Below are positions 47,733 to 60,840 of a DNA stretch of 64,000 nt, one piece after another (position 1 is the stretch's first letter; the number at the start of each line of letters is the position of its first letter). The notes under the pieces are model-generated. The model did no database searches and was not told the DNA's origin. It saw only the letters and a list, made by a program, of their open reading frames with translations. The DNA is from Styela clava. Lineage: Eukaryota; Chordata; Ascidiacea; Stolidobranchia; Styelidae. The stretch lies in NCBI RefSeq assembly GCF_964204865.1, contig NC_135252.1:15707383-15771382 (forward strand). Reading direction: 5' to 3'. The translations under genes were made by a program, and so were the position numbers.

Positions 47733-48960
47733 CTACGACACTAACGGATGTCCGAAAAAAAAATAAATAGTATTTATTAAATCAACTTCAATATCTAATC
47801 CACTTTCTTCTGAATTGTTTCCGAAATCCACTATCTCGAAAATCGACTTTTCCTCTATAAGTGTACTGGGGTTTTTGGAGTCAATACAAAAACAAAAATC
47901 TGTGCAATTTAGGTTGCTTTCGGCACACACGACTTATATTACACGGCTTATATTATTTTGACTATTGCCAACACTTGCAGTTTGCCAACTCAAGAACTGA
48001 TTTGGGGGCTTGAAGTAGATCCATCAATTTAACCCGCAAAACACCCTTATCAAGAACACATTTATGGCCGATAGGTGGGAGAATAATTGGCCTTGGTTCT
48101 AGGCAACAATGATGAAGTCCTGCCAGGTAATTTTCCATCAGCTTGCTTGCTTCTTGCCCCACATGCTTCTTCAGTGAATCATTGTTGGGTGGATGAGTAT
48201 AATCCATATGCCAGTGATAAAAAGACGTGCCTGGTATCATTTACATTCTTCATATCCTCTCCATACAGTGAACAAACAAATTCCCCAGCTTTATTTATTA
48301 ATGCCTCGTTAACCTCAAAAGATCTTCATATTTGAAAAAAAAAAATGAATTGAAAAACTCAATGAAGTCTCCAACATCGGTTTGTTGGGCAGTTCCAATT
48401 GCAGAAAAGCGAGAAAGTATTTCATTATGAATAGCCCATCTAAGCTGTTTGCAACTGTTATGATTTTCATATACCTTTACGCTTCAAGACTTCTTGTTCG
48501 ATCCATTTTGTAGCACTGATAGCAGCAGGGATTAGAGCCTGCGTTAGGTTGAATTGGTGGAACATTGCCGTTTTCTTTTGTAGTGCAGTAATTAATATGA
48601 GGAAGAAAATCATATTTGGAATAGCAAGAGTGTAAAAATACCACTAAATACTGACTAATACATAATGCATTTTATCTGATGTACTCAATGAGCGTATACA
48701 TGCTCATTGCATTACTAGAGTCATGCAGTGTTTGCATACCGGTACTAGACTATATCTACACTGAATTTCGATATATCACAATCTGAAATGCCCTATGGAC
48801 TATATTTTAAAACATCAACTGTCTGTCTACAACTTGATTTCTCACCTCTCAATCGCTTCCAGTGCTACTTTTCTTTCCACTGCGGCATAACTCATCATTG
48901 CTTCCCAGGTTCTTGTCGACTCTATGAATTTAGATTTAGACCAACCGACATCAGTAAAAT
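47733..48960 (-). pseudogene. Degenerate antisense gene inside the intron-3 element (unit E copy)
   Basis: Same block order as in unit B: TRTWEAMMSYAAVERKV (about 48925-48846), TALQKKTAMFHQFNLTQ (about 48588), THPPNNDSLKKHVG (48240-47962), CAESNLNCTDFCFC (47930). The frames are broken in the same places, showing that it was already dead before duplication. Confidence 0.45.
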
Positions 48961-51900
48961 TGATTGTTTTCCTCTCTTTCACACAACCATGCATTACAGA
49001 AACAGCCATTAATTTATATTTCCAAATATGCCATGGCCTATATAGTAGTATAAGTCTGCTGAATAGTCAAGAATTGTCATTAAATTATTCATAAACCTTT
49101 CATGCAAGTCAGGAAATATCGTTGTTTGTGGCATATTATTCTAGGTCTAGCCTTCCTTGGAGTTATCGTACCTATTTAACAACGTCTTATGAGCCAGTGC
49201 TCACCTAAAACTGCTATTTAAGGTAAGGATATACAAGTGTTTAATATCCTACTCATACTTTTCTACCACCTTCTTAGAATAACTCAATTAATAACAAGAG
49301 AGCTATGCTCGAATATATGGACACGTAGCGCCACCCAGTGGCAATAATTTTGATGACGTCATAGCGAAAAAAAAAATAATGGCCTTATCTTCAACCACTG
49401 AAAATATCAAAGCAATTGGTCCAGTATTCGAAGAGAAAAGCGATTTTTTAAAAATGGAGACGGAGTCAAATAACAAAAACAACAAAATTTTGAAACGATC
49501 GTTATGGCCACTAAACGTGTCCAATAAACGTGTCCAATAACTGAAAAAGACTGTGGAAAGGCTACTCAACGCAAAAGCGAGCAGTAGTACATCTGATATC
49601 CATCCGACCACGGGGGATCCACCTACAGCTGACCAATTTGATTGTTACGTCATGCAGAATATCTGCGTTCATTGGCCCATGATACCGAAAACAGAGAATA
49701 TAGGACAGGCGGTAACACATATTTATTGTAGTAAAACGTCTTTTCCGTAAAACGTGCAACTTTTGGAAGTGGGAACAAGGCAATATGTGTTACTAAATTT
49801 CTAAGGAACATTTTAAAATCATTTTCAGGTAGTTACCTCATGTGCGCTACGAAACTGAAAGATAAATGGCCTCGGCTCGCGGCCTACATAAGCAGACTAT
49901 TATTTCGTTTGAAACCATCTTTTTAAAATTATTTTGAGATCTAAATCTTTATGTTCTTAGGACAAGACTGGATGAAAAATAGAAAAATTGTCTGCTTTGT
50001 ATATTTAATTATCAAGTGTCTATTTTTAGGGTAACACTGCGGGTCTGGTTGTTGCGGATGTTCGGGAGACTCAGACCTTTGATGTTACTGCCAATGTGCC
50101 TGCTCAATCAAGTGTGGAATTTCATCTTGTTTATCAGCAACTATTGAAGCGGAGGCTAGGGAAATATGATCATACAATTATGGTGAACCTGAGAGAGGTA
50201 ATTTCTAACGTTGAAATTAAGAAAAAACTCAAAGTTGAAAGTTAGCTATATCACATCAATGGCAAAGGCCACGGCAATGAAGAGCAAGGCAGTATTGTGC
50301 AACACATAGATGAAAAAATTGCCGGTGTCTTTTGATTTTCAAAGCAGTCACTCACCAGTTACTGGTAAACGTGGAGGGTGGAGTGGAAATGCTGTGAAAA
50401 TACCCTCATTTGCTTATGTTTTGTGAGTTCGCGTGAACTTGTTTGCGCAAATTTTCTTACAAAAAAACGAAAACAAACAAGATATATAAGTAAAAGCGTT
50501 CTGGGAGACACTTTCAACTTTAACCACCGAAAATATGGAAAGCAAATAGTTCAGTAGAAAAAAGTGAAAGACAAATGTCACAACATCAACATAATGAACA
50601 ACAATTTATATAAACGATCCATAGGTCTATTTTTATACATTGAATTATTGCTCACCAATCTATTTACTACATTTCAAATACGTCATTATACAACCGACCT
50701 GATTTAAGAGAAGTTCCTTTCACTAAGACTAGGGTGGAAATTATTTGTATATATAAAGATGGGGGTTTATGTGAGGAAGATGTTGAACATGGAGTAAGTT
50801 TTAAATACTCTCCCATTTTAGATCATTGATCATTTTGTGATTGATATATTCATAACGGAAAGATCCGGAATTACATCGATATCTACTACATATGCTGGTG
50901 AGGGTAGTGGAGCCAGAGACAAGGGTCTGAGAGGACGAGATTCAGACGGTATACTACAAGTCAAAACTGATGTCAGAAGAAGCAAATACCAGGCTAAAGT
51001 CACGTTAGTATTTTTGTCAAATAATCATACTTAGAATGAGAAATACGACAAATAATACCTAATGTTAGTTCAATGAGAAATAAGTGGGAACATAAGTCTA
51101 TAAAGAGTTTTCATATGTCATACATACATCGTCAGATTTTCCTGTCTAAGCAGTCATTGTAACTATTTTAGATCACCAAACGTATGAAACGGACATGTTC
51201 ACAAACGTCTAAAAATACACATTGATTTGAAAAACAGTCGAGTACAACGATTTAAAACTGTTTGTACACAAGTTCTTATTATTATTTTTTTCAATCTAGA
51301 TTCAAGCCAACACCGACCGAAATGCGTCGTCTTATAACTTTACCTGAAGATGAACAAAAATTTACTGTAAATTATGACGTTACTCGGGAAGATTTAGGTG
51401 GAGAAATTCAAACAAGAAACGGATACTTTGTTCATTTTTTTGCGCCAGAAGATCTTCCAGTTTTACCCAAGAAAGTTGTTTTTGTGATTGATAGAAGTGG
51501 ATCGATGTCCTGGAAAAAAATCTCGCAAACCAAAGATGCATTTGTATCGGTCATAAAATAACTCAGAGACTCCGACCAGTAAGAACAAAAATTCAACTAT
51601 GTTTGTGGATTTCAAGATGACCTAAAATCGCGTAATTTTAATCAGACATAATATATTACCTTATCTAGAATGTCAAACATGCGTTTAATGATAATATTCA
51701 GGAATTTCCATGGGGCAGGTTGGTATTGATCACACCAAACTGCGCAGGTGAAGATGTGTAGACTGATTGACACTATATGTTATGGGAGTGATGAGTATTT
51801 TCAAGTAAAATTTCTACCAATCATAACTGTTTAGCAGGTATCAACGTTTTGAACGGGAATGTTTTTACATTAATACTGCTGTATCATGTTATCGTCAATT

Positions 51901-53619
51901 CTAAATGGCAATGACATCATCTTAGCTACTAGCACCTAACTGGCGCGGTACATTTTCACAGATTCAACATTGTGTCATTCGCGAGCAGCCTAACTATATG
52001 GTCGGACACCAAGGCCGGTTTAGTTGACGTAACTAAAGCGAATCTAAATAACGCCATTGCACACGTAAACGGTATTCGTGCTGCAGGAGGTGAGTATGAG
52101 CTCTCAGTCACGTGACTTTACATATTGTTGCTTATGTATTACATGAACAGTCTATGGTATTCAATCGCCTTTATTATTGTCAGGGACCGATATCAACAGT
52201 GCCTTAATAGCAGCTTCTGAATTACTCTCTGGAGTAACGATCGATGACGAAGTTTCAGCAATGATAATTCTTTTAACTGATGGTAATCCGACGTCGGGAA
52301 TTACAAGAACATCTAGTATCCGAAAAAATATAAAAGAAAAAATTGCAGGACGATTTTCTCTGTTTTGTCTTGGATTTGGCGATGATTTGGATCATGACTT
52401 TTTAAAACGAATGGCAAATGAAAACGACGGAATAGCCAGGTATCAAAACTACAACAAATCTTTTCAACCTAACAAATAGATTTTACTTATTTATTCCTAT
52501 TTTGCAGAAAAATTTATGAAGATTCCGACGCCGACTTACAATTGGAAGGATTTTTTCAAGAAGTTGCGACACCACTTTTGCTCAATGTCAAAATGACTTA
52601 TTTAGGTGTGAACTTGGCAACCATCAGTCAAACAGATTTTAGCGAATTCTTCAAAGGATCTGAAGCTGTTGTTGTTGGAGCAATAGCCAATAACGGTGAG
52701 TTGCAGTAACCGAGTCCAGTACGACGATGCAATTTTCTGAGAGGTTATCTGCTTTTTCTCGTTCATTTCTTGCATTATCTAGCGATATTTGCAGGTAATA
52801 TTATTATTTTGGCATTTTTGTCTAGACACAATATATATATATATAATTAATGCAAATATAGTTGATAATAAACATTTGTTAAAAATCGTTCAGATGACAA
52901 AACGAAAGTTGTTAAATCAACGATCAAAGGAACATCTAAGGATGGTGAAGTAGAATATAATGTAAAAAGCAAAGAATTAGATAAAACATTTCAACACTGG
53001 CACAAAGAAACTGGCGCATTTGAAGATTTTATAGAACGTTTATGGGCGTATTTCACAATACGCGATCTTTTGGAAAAAAGAACTTTATCCTCAAGTCGAG
53101 TGAGTTATTCTTGTTCAAACTCGTGTTCTTCACTCTTTTTGGCTATTTAAAATTCCATGCTCTCATTATTTTCACCTACCTACACAGAGGGAAGTTTATC
53201 AAATTACAAGTGACGCATTACGATTAGCTCTGAAATACAGTTTCGTGACTCCTCTCACATCGATGGTGGTTACATTACCTGAAGATGAAATAACAACAAC
53301 CCCTGCTAGGCGTGAGTATTGGGATATATTCACTTGCCTAAATGACTGAAATATTTTGCTCCACCATTGCACAATAGCAGTTTAATGTGTGCTAGATTCA
53401 AATAATTGACATCTTTAAATGATTCAACGAATCAAAAGACAGGTTCCATATTTATACCAGAAAAGTAAACAAAAAATGATTCAATCATATGGTAAAGTAT
53501 GGCTATAGCAATCATGTCGACGGTCTCCCTGATAACTAGCCAAGATTATATAAGATGGATGTTTGCTCCAAGTGGTTAAGTAGTTAATCCAAATTTTTGA
53601 TCAGCTATCAGTATATTTA

Positions 53620-53820
53620 AATGACAGGTTGTTACTTATCGATTTTAATCGGTAAGTATGTTGATAGGTATTTGTCTTATGTCGTATAATTAGCGAGTTA
53701 TTAATTAATTAGTGATGGGACACAAGGTGTCACTATGGAGTAAGAGCGCTGTTTTGGAGGGTCCCCTAACTTTCGATCGATAAGTCTTCGGTTTCTGACC
53801 GATATTCTCGTTTATTAGTT
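53620..53820. other. Unit E-specific insertion in the intron before exon 12
   Basis: About 180 bp (around gtatgttgataggtatttg and gtgatgggacacaaggtg) absent from A and B at the equivalent place. No terminal repeats or coding signal seen. The flanking intron is also more diverged from A and B than the exons are. Confidence 0.35.
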
Positions 53821-54191
53821 TGATTAGAAATGATGGTGTTTAAAAATGTACAGTTTTTAAGCGGCACCTTGCAAAACCTCAAAATATTCGTCAAACACTT
53901 TGCAATGGTATGGAGATAATTTTTCTGGGGCAAAAGTGGGGGGAAACATATATAACGTAAATAGTTCATTTTATTTTGGCATACAAACTTGTTTAATGAA
54001 AGGTTGTGTCAACTTTCTAGATTAAGATCAACCGCTAATTACTTGTTTCAGCCACAATACTTCCAACAATACCTCCGTGTTATCATCGAAGTGACGTCAT
54101 TCCTCGAGGACACCTGCTTCAACGACCTCCTATATGGTGTCCCTATATCTTGTCAGCAGCAAGAGATAGCAGCTCACCAGATAGTGGAAGG

Positions 54192-54373
54192 GCCTCTTCC
54201 TCGGCCAAAACCGTTTCCAGAAGAATCATAGGTTTGTACAGTACTTTAATAATTTGCCTTTGCCTCATGTTGTTTTTGATGTGCCTCTTCCTCGGCCAAA
54301 ACCGTTTCCAGAAGAATCATAGGTTTGTACAGTACTTTAATAATTTGCCTTTGCCTCATGTTGTTTTTGATGT
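54192..54373 (+). repeat. 91-bp tandem duplication over the exon 12 donor (unit E)
   Basis: 54192-54282 and 54283-54373 are near-identical and both include the exon end with its gtttgt donor. Use of the second donor would add 91 nt and shift the frame. Confidence 0.85.
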
Positions 54374-57300
54374 TAAAAAGTTGAAAAGGTCAAAGGTAAC
54401 GTTACAAAATCACTGATTCTTATTTTTGTGAAGTGATTCACTGGTGCTGTACTACAACAATTTGACAATGCGATATATATACACCACCTCACTCACGAGT
54501 TGACAGAAGTAAAGTTTCGCTACTATTATGAACCTTTTTAGTGAATGCAATTGGCTTAAATCTGTCACCTGTCCCCTGTTTTACAGTACAAGACAAAATT
54601 GTAGCGAGATGTTCAATTCCTTAGCCACGTTCCCATTTTACCTTCGCATAATATTTATTTCTGCTGTCGTTTCTGTTTTCACAGGAAGCTCTTCAGGTGG
54701 ATCTTTTGTGCAGCGCTTAGGTAAGTACAAAAATATATTGTTGACAAAAATAAAACTCCTTATCTCTTACGAAATAAAAATGTAGTAAAGTATCATTTTT
54801 AGCGACTTATTAATTTTTTCGTTGTATAACATTCAATTTTAGTTTAACTATCCACAGGTGGGTCATCGAGTAGACCTGGTTCGATGCCACGCTCAGACAA
54901 GTACAAAAATATATCCAATTGTTTTAATGAAGCCTTTCCCAATAGAAAAAAATTTAATATTTATTATGTATGATTGGTCAAACCAAAATACCGAGGCACT
55001 AACAAGAAGTTGATAGAATACTTATGACCAAAAAAAGTACTACAACGCTTAGATATAAATGCACAGAATATTTCTACCGTTCAAACTCCAATATATACTT
55101 ATTAGCTATTGCCAGCCAGCAGCAGTTCAATTTTAAATAAGTGCTGGCAGAAAATCTAATGGGTAGATGGTAATTTCTAAGAGCAAACTGACTCTGGCAC
55201 ACCACCGCGAAAATGGAATTCTCTTCGTAACTTGTTGAACAATCGATTTTAAACCTTCAGAAGTAAGATGATTCAGAAGACTAGTACTTTAATTCATTTT
55301 CCAGTTCCCTTGTGAGTATCAATGAGGTCCAATATTACACCCAAAAGTACACTGCTTTATTTTAATTGATGGGAACACAGTTATAACTTTCTCAGGCGTG
55401 ACCGCCTACGTCACGGCTGACAATTTGTTTTTTGTGAACGCTATGCTCAGCAACATTTTTGCGTTTTGTTGCTCTTTTGTTTATTTCCGATTACTCTTGA
55501 CATTTCACCATTTAATTATGTGTGTTTCGGGAGTTTCCGGTAGAATCCCACTTCTCGACGGTTTTTCAGGTTACTTGTGAAAGAGTTCTAAGGCTCTTAT
55601 TTAAAAAACATACGAATTTATTTTTGCTATAAAATTGTCAATAAATATTAACTATGGCAAAACCCGAGAATTTATTACTCAGAGTAGACTTTCTGTGGTG
55701 TACTACAAACTCCGTATATTAAATACGGTACGCAAGTAACGCTACCGTTATGAACAGAACAATTCGGCTTAAACAAGTATTGAAAACGCTCTGAATGAAA
55801 TAAAAAAATAGTAATGACATATTCACTAATACTTTAACTTATCTACATCGCTTTTATACTGTATAACTTGTCTTCAATTATGAGGTATATTAATGATATA
55901 TATGTATATATATATATATATATATTCAGGAGGTTCCGGTTGGAAAAGACTTTTACCAGGTTTGTTAAATAACATCCTGTTAATGGTGAACGGTTGGGTT
56001 GTGAACAGTGATGAGACTCATTATATGTTCCTTACCTTATATGTTCATAATTGAATATAATATGATTGGTATTAATGTATTCTATATATTTCAGGGTTTA
56101 CTCTTCCACTTCCTCCACGTGAGTTTAGAATCTAATATCAATACTTTTTTATCTGTAAGTAGTATGCGACTCAAAATTGTAATTGTCGATGTCGTAAAAT
56201 CTCGCAACGCGACTTGACTATAGTTTACGTCATAAAGTTCATGTTTAAAGATAATGTGCCTGGTATTGAAATGATCTATTCTATATATTTCAGGTGATCC
56301 TCCTCCACCTCCCCTACGTGAGTTAAGTATCTAATATCAATACTTTCCTATCTATTTGACACAATACATACATTTGTTAGCTAATGTTGGATGTATAAAT
56401 AAAGTAATTTTTTTCTATTCGGCTTGAACGATTTTTTTCGATCGTAGGTATACACAATATTTGATTTGATCTCGTTGTTATACTACTCTTTGTGCCTTTC
56501 AATTTACGAAGTTTTAGAATAATGTGTTTGATATTGAGATCATGTATTCTATATATTTCAGAGTTTAATGCTCCCATTCTCCCACGTGCGTTTAGTCTCT
56601 AATATTAGTACATTTTTATTCATTTAATGAAATCAAGAACGTTTCAATAATCAGTTCTTGATAATAGACAACCAATTTGAAAATTATAAAATATTAGACA
56701 TGTACGCAAAAAAGATTGTTAAATGCTATATCTTCTCCTGCGTCGAGTAATAAAAAGTGCGCTTTCTAAAAGTTGCTGTTTGATTTTTTAATATTCACAA
56801 TTTGTAACAATTTTTATTAAACATTTATAGTGTATCTCAGATGAGCATTGATTTCATTAAATGTATATATATAGATTCAAATTGATTATCTTGCTTTATT
56901 TGTTTATGACATGTACTTGTACCTATACCAACCTGTCCACATATTGTTCTGTGGAACAAGAGCGTAATTATCGATTTAAAACTTATAATAAACTTAACAA
57001 CCCAAGACATTAATTAAAAAAGGTCAGGCATTTTTTCTAGTAAAAATGATCGAAGCACGCACTCATCCCTGAGCCACCACAAATAATATTACTTTTGTGA
57101 TTAGGCGCGTAAATCAAACAATTGTTGTGAGATTCATTCTAAAAATTTAGGCGCTAAAAATTTGTGCTGTCTCGATTATAATTTTTTTAACCAATTTTTA
57201 AGCTAATATCTGATATCTCTTGATTGCCTATTAAACCTATTTCTCCCTACGTTACATTTTATCATCGTTTGCAGACATAAAAATCTGGGATAAATGTAGT

Positions 57301-59156
57301 GGAAAACTCGACGACGAAAGCGGCACAATACAACTCCCGCATGAGATTAGAAAGAATCCATATCGATGTGAATGGAAGATTGAACTAACAGAAAATAGTT
57401 GGATAGACATAAAAGCGAAGACACTTAACACTACTCAAAATAAAGTGAGTAAATTATGTGAACACTTTTACTATCTCATTCGCGTATGTCTGTAGATAAG
57501 CCATTGCTATTTCTCGGAAATTGCTCATAATCGGATGTTCGAATGAAAAACTAATCCGATAAGACGATTTAATCACATTTCAGAACACAATCTTCTCCAT
57601 AGCCCTGGTCGGGTATGAGAAGAGAAATGTTTAACCAACTTATGGTTCAAAAAATATGAACTTGGGTGGCGGAGAATGCCTTAATCGAACCACGGAGCGT
57701 CGAACAATCATGCGGCGGCGTATGTCAATAATCCTCCCGCGCAGAGAGGTTTCTAGCGCTTCACACAAAGCTGCAATCTTTGCAATCGAATCTTAGATCA
57801 GTACAGTCATTAGTCGGAATATTATATACTTTTTCGCCGCGGTGTTTCATGAGCCACAGTTTACCAAACATAATTGAAACAAAAAAACAATATGCGATTG
57901 GAACTTATTTCAATAACACTAAATTTGATTCAATTCGAATCACGAACGTTCCCGCCACTCCCCCCAAGCACACCCCGCTTCTATTCAATACCAAATCAAT
58001 GATTCCAACATGATTTGGTGCAGGTAATCGTCACAAGCCAGGGCAAAACTATTCTGAAACATAAAGGTGGAATCTCCCAGTTGAAATCCGTGTCGATACA
58101 GCATAACACAGCGACTGTTCTGTTGACAGTTTATCCGAAAGATGATCGATGGCCAGGAATTGTGATTTCTTACAATCAATGTAAGTGTGATATGAGCATC
58201 CATTTATTTTATTGGATTCATGTAAACTAGTTCATGTATATTTAAGTTGCATGCCTATTTCAATCTACGACATATGCGCGTCGAAGCCACTTAATAAATT
58301 ATGGAAAAGTCGAAACTAGTAATCAGTCAATATATATGACGTGCGCAAACCATAATTTATTCAGCACGATTTGATTAAGAAAACAATGTGTTGTGTGTTT
58401 GAATTTGTCTTTGGATGATGGATATGGTTTCTTAGTTATTATATTATATGCATTTTGTCAATGTAGTTAACGGACCATTGCACCACTCTCATTTTTCGGC
58501 CAATTTGAAGATTGTACACATTTTACAAATATATATTGTGTCAGACTAAATTAGGATATTTTCCCTTCTCACTCCATTTGCAATATTATATAAATTGAAT
58601 ACTGTTTTGTAGTCAAGCCAGATCGTCCGTTGCAACCAATTGCTACACCGAAGGATTCTGAATTTGCTTTGAATCAATCTATGAAGAATTGTGGTGATGA
58701 TATTTCATCTTCTAATAGCAAAGAAGGCATCATCACATCTCCCAAGTATCCAAAAATGTATCCAGACAACGCATATTGCATATGGAATTTTGCCAACACA
58801 GATTCGAGTCACAAATTGCGTTTAACCATCATTGATATGGATATAGAAATGGGATCAGGAGATCAATGCAATCACGATAAATTAGTTATCAAAAATGGGA
58901 AGAATGTGCAACAAATCTGTGGATACAATCTGCAAGATAGAATAACGACATCGGAGAAGAAAATATCGATTGCATTTTTGAGTGATGATAGTTTGGGAGC
59001 TGGTGGTTTCAAAATGCGATACCGATTTGTTCCTAAGTAACAGTTTCTCTTTATCATTTTGTCGTTTTCACAAGCTAATCAGTAACGTTATTGTTTATGT
59101 TTTATGTTTTAAACAGATATCAGTTAGATTCTAAAGTTTTCACAAATGATCCTGGT

Positions 59157-59162
59157 AATAAA
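59157..59162 (+). promoter_or_regulatory. Poly(A) signal of unit E
   Basis: AATAAA about 115 nt after the TAA at 59040. Confidence 0.55.
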
Positions 59163-60199
59163 TCATTAAATTTATTCAATTCAATGTTTTTGTAATATTA
59201 CATCCAGAATATTTGAGTGGGAGAGGAATACTTACAGCGCATGTAGAAATACATTAAAAAGTAGAAGTCGCAAGTTTGTTAAAATTAAATACTGACGGAG
59301 TGAAATCGGGGGGTTGCTTCACTTTACTATATAGCAGGTCGCGAAAAAAAATAACAAATATTGCACTGAGTGAACTGACGAAAATGTATATTTATACTAT
59401 AAAAAATTATTTTAATCATTCCATCATGCGTTTGAATTCTCATAAATTGTGATTTTCCTATCGTCGTACCGCAAAAGTTTCGTATTTTGTTTCTTTTACA
59501 TACACGATTTGAAACGTGATGATGGACCGATGTTTGGAATTGTGGCTTTTGAATTTCGATGCAAAATTACTGGCTCCATCTGGCAAGCTCTTGAAAAGTT
59601 TACTTGTTCACCCTTGGAAGTCCAGATTATTTTTTGTTTATGCTTTTTAAGACACGGAATAAAACCGATGCACATACAAATGGATAAACGGGTATCCCAG
59701 AAAATTGAGATTATATTTACAATTCCGAATTGTGGCCAATTCGAAGACTAGTTCAAATTAGTTTTTAAACAGCATCATTTCTACTTCATTTTGCCGCCTT
59801 TATGAACTATCAAATAAATATTTTTAAAACGTAATCTGACTAGGAATTGCAATATTTGTTTTATATTGAAACTCCCACATGGGAGCGCCGTTCAATAAAC
59901 TCACGATTGAATTGATAAAGCATGGAGCGTGCAAGAAACAACGTAAATCAGTCAAAATTTTTCCTATCTATGGGAGAATCACGAAAAAAGCACGTTACAT
60001 ATATTTATATTGATATTGCATATCAGTTAAATGAGAATCTTTGAAAGTTACCTAATTTTATCTTAAAATTTCAATATTTTAAAAAACGTTACGATTTCGA
60101 TATAAACTTGTTTAGATGATCTGGTGCGCCTCGGGCGAGTTCTGTTTTTTAAGTTGAAGCCTTTGACATGCGAGTATATATTAGCTAGATCTAATATAT

Positions 60200-60241
60200 A
60201 AGAAAGAGGCAAAAGAGCAGTACGATCGCGCCGTCGAAAAG
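60200..60241 (+). pseudogene. Unit F: remnant of exon 3 of a beheaded ITIH-like copy
   Basis: AKEQYDRAVEK-coding end of exon 3 with its gtgag donor. Just upstream, the spacer (ending agctagatct) joins exon 3 through about 8 nt of filler (aatatata). The TATA box, exons 1 and 2 and the first half of exon 3 are gone. Downstream the intron-3 element continues normally to the window edge, so exons 4 onward may still exist beyond it. Confidence 0.7.
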
Positions 60242-60564
60242 GTGAGATGTTTTCTATACTCTATTTGGGGATGGGAAACCTGAATCACTCTCGTGTTTTA
60301 TTATTGAACATCGTCTACTCTATTAGTTAGAACTCATTTAATACCTGCGCCTCTTTCCAAAGACTCACACGAACGTAGGCCGCGAGCCGAGGCCCTGAAA
60401 AACGCCTAGAAAGTGAGTTTCGTAGCGCACATCAGGTAACTAACTAAAAATGATTTTAAAATGTTCCCTAAAAATTTAGTAACAAATATTGCCTTGTTCC
60501 CACTTCCAAAAGTTGCACGTTTTATGGAAAAGACGCTTTTACTACTAGAAATATGTGCAACGAT

Positions 60565-60840
60565 CAATGTTCCCTCTAATTTTTTGTAGTATGTGTGCGC
60601 AGAAATTTTGGTGTGTACGCACTTTTTTGGAAATGACTAATAATTGTGCAAAAACCAATGAAGAAATTTTGGCGTTCTAACCGGGTAATGAGTGGGCCAA
60701 CAACAAACTTTCTCAACCTGCCAACCGAGAACATTATTACATTACATCGAAATACGTCTGTGCGCAGTAAATCTATGCGTGTGCGCAGCCTCTGAAAGCT
60801 GTGTGCGCGCGCACACGCGCACACTTTAGAGGGAACACTG
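60565..60840 (+). mobile_element. hAT-type element (unit F), 276 bp
   Basis: Ends as in the other copies; flanks gcaacgat (60557-60564) and gctacgat (60841-60848). The same left-flank variant and length as in B indicate shared descent of B and F here. Confidence 0.8.

Larger units (their letters stand above)
46570..49887 (+). mobile_element. Old intron-3 transposon with long TIRs (unit E copy)
   Basis: The cleanest copy: 3.3 kb, with TIRs of about 360 bp (46570-46935 against 49887-49525 inverted) sharing GTAGGCCGCGAGCCGA ends and, further in, matching gttcccacttccaaaagttg and gcatgacgtaacaat blocks. Contains the antisense relic gene. Confidence 0.65.
45843..59040 (+). pseudogene. Unit E: full-length ITIH-like copy with a stop in the vWA exon
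   Basis: Exons 45843-45962, 46076-46269, 46355-46436, 50030-50197, 50822-51003, 51300-51578, 51962-52089, 52184-52439, 52508-52695, 52894-53099, 53188-53311, 54052-54231, 54685-54720, 54858-54896, 55930-55959, 56095-56118, 56294-56317, 56562-56585, 57275-57444, 58024-58180, 58613-59040. All exons of A and B are present. In exon 6 a GAA codon is TAA (51559-51561), shortly after the first MIDAS motif, and Gly follows as Trp (SMSWKK). The 39-nt linker exon has lost its donor (cagacaag), although skipping it keeps the frame. The product would end after VIT and the start of vWA. Other exons are intact, so this could be an allele-specific or recent null. Confidence 0.75.
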
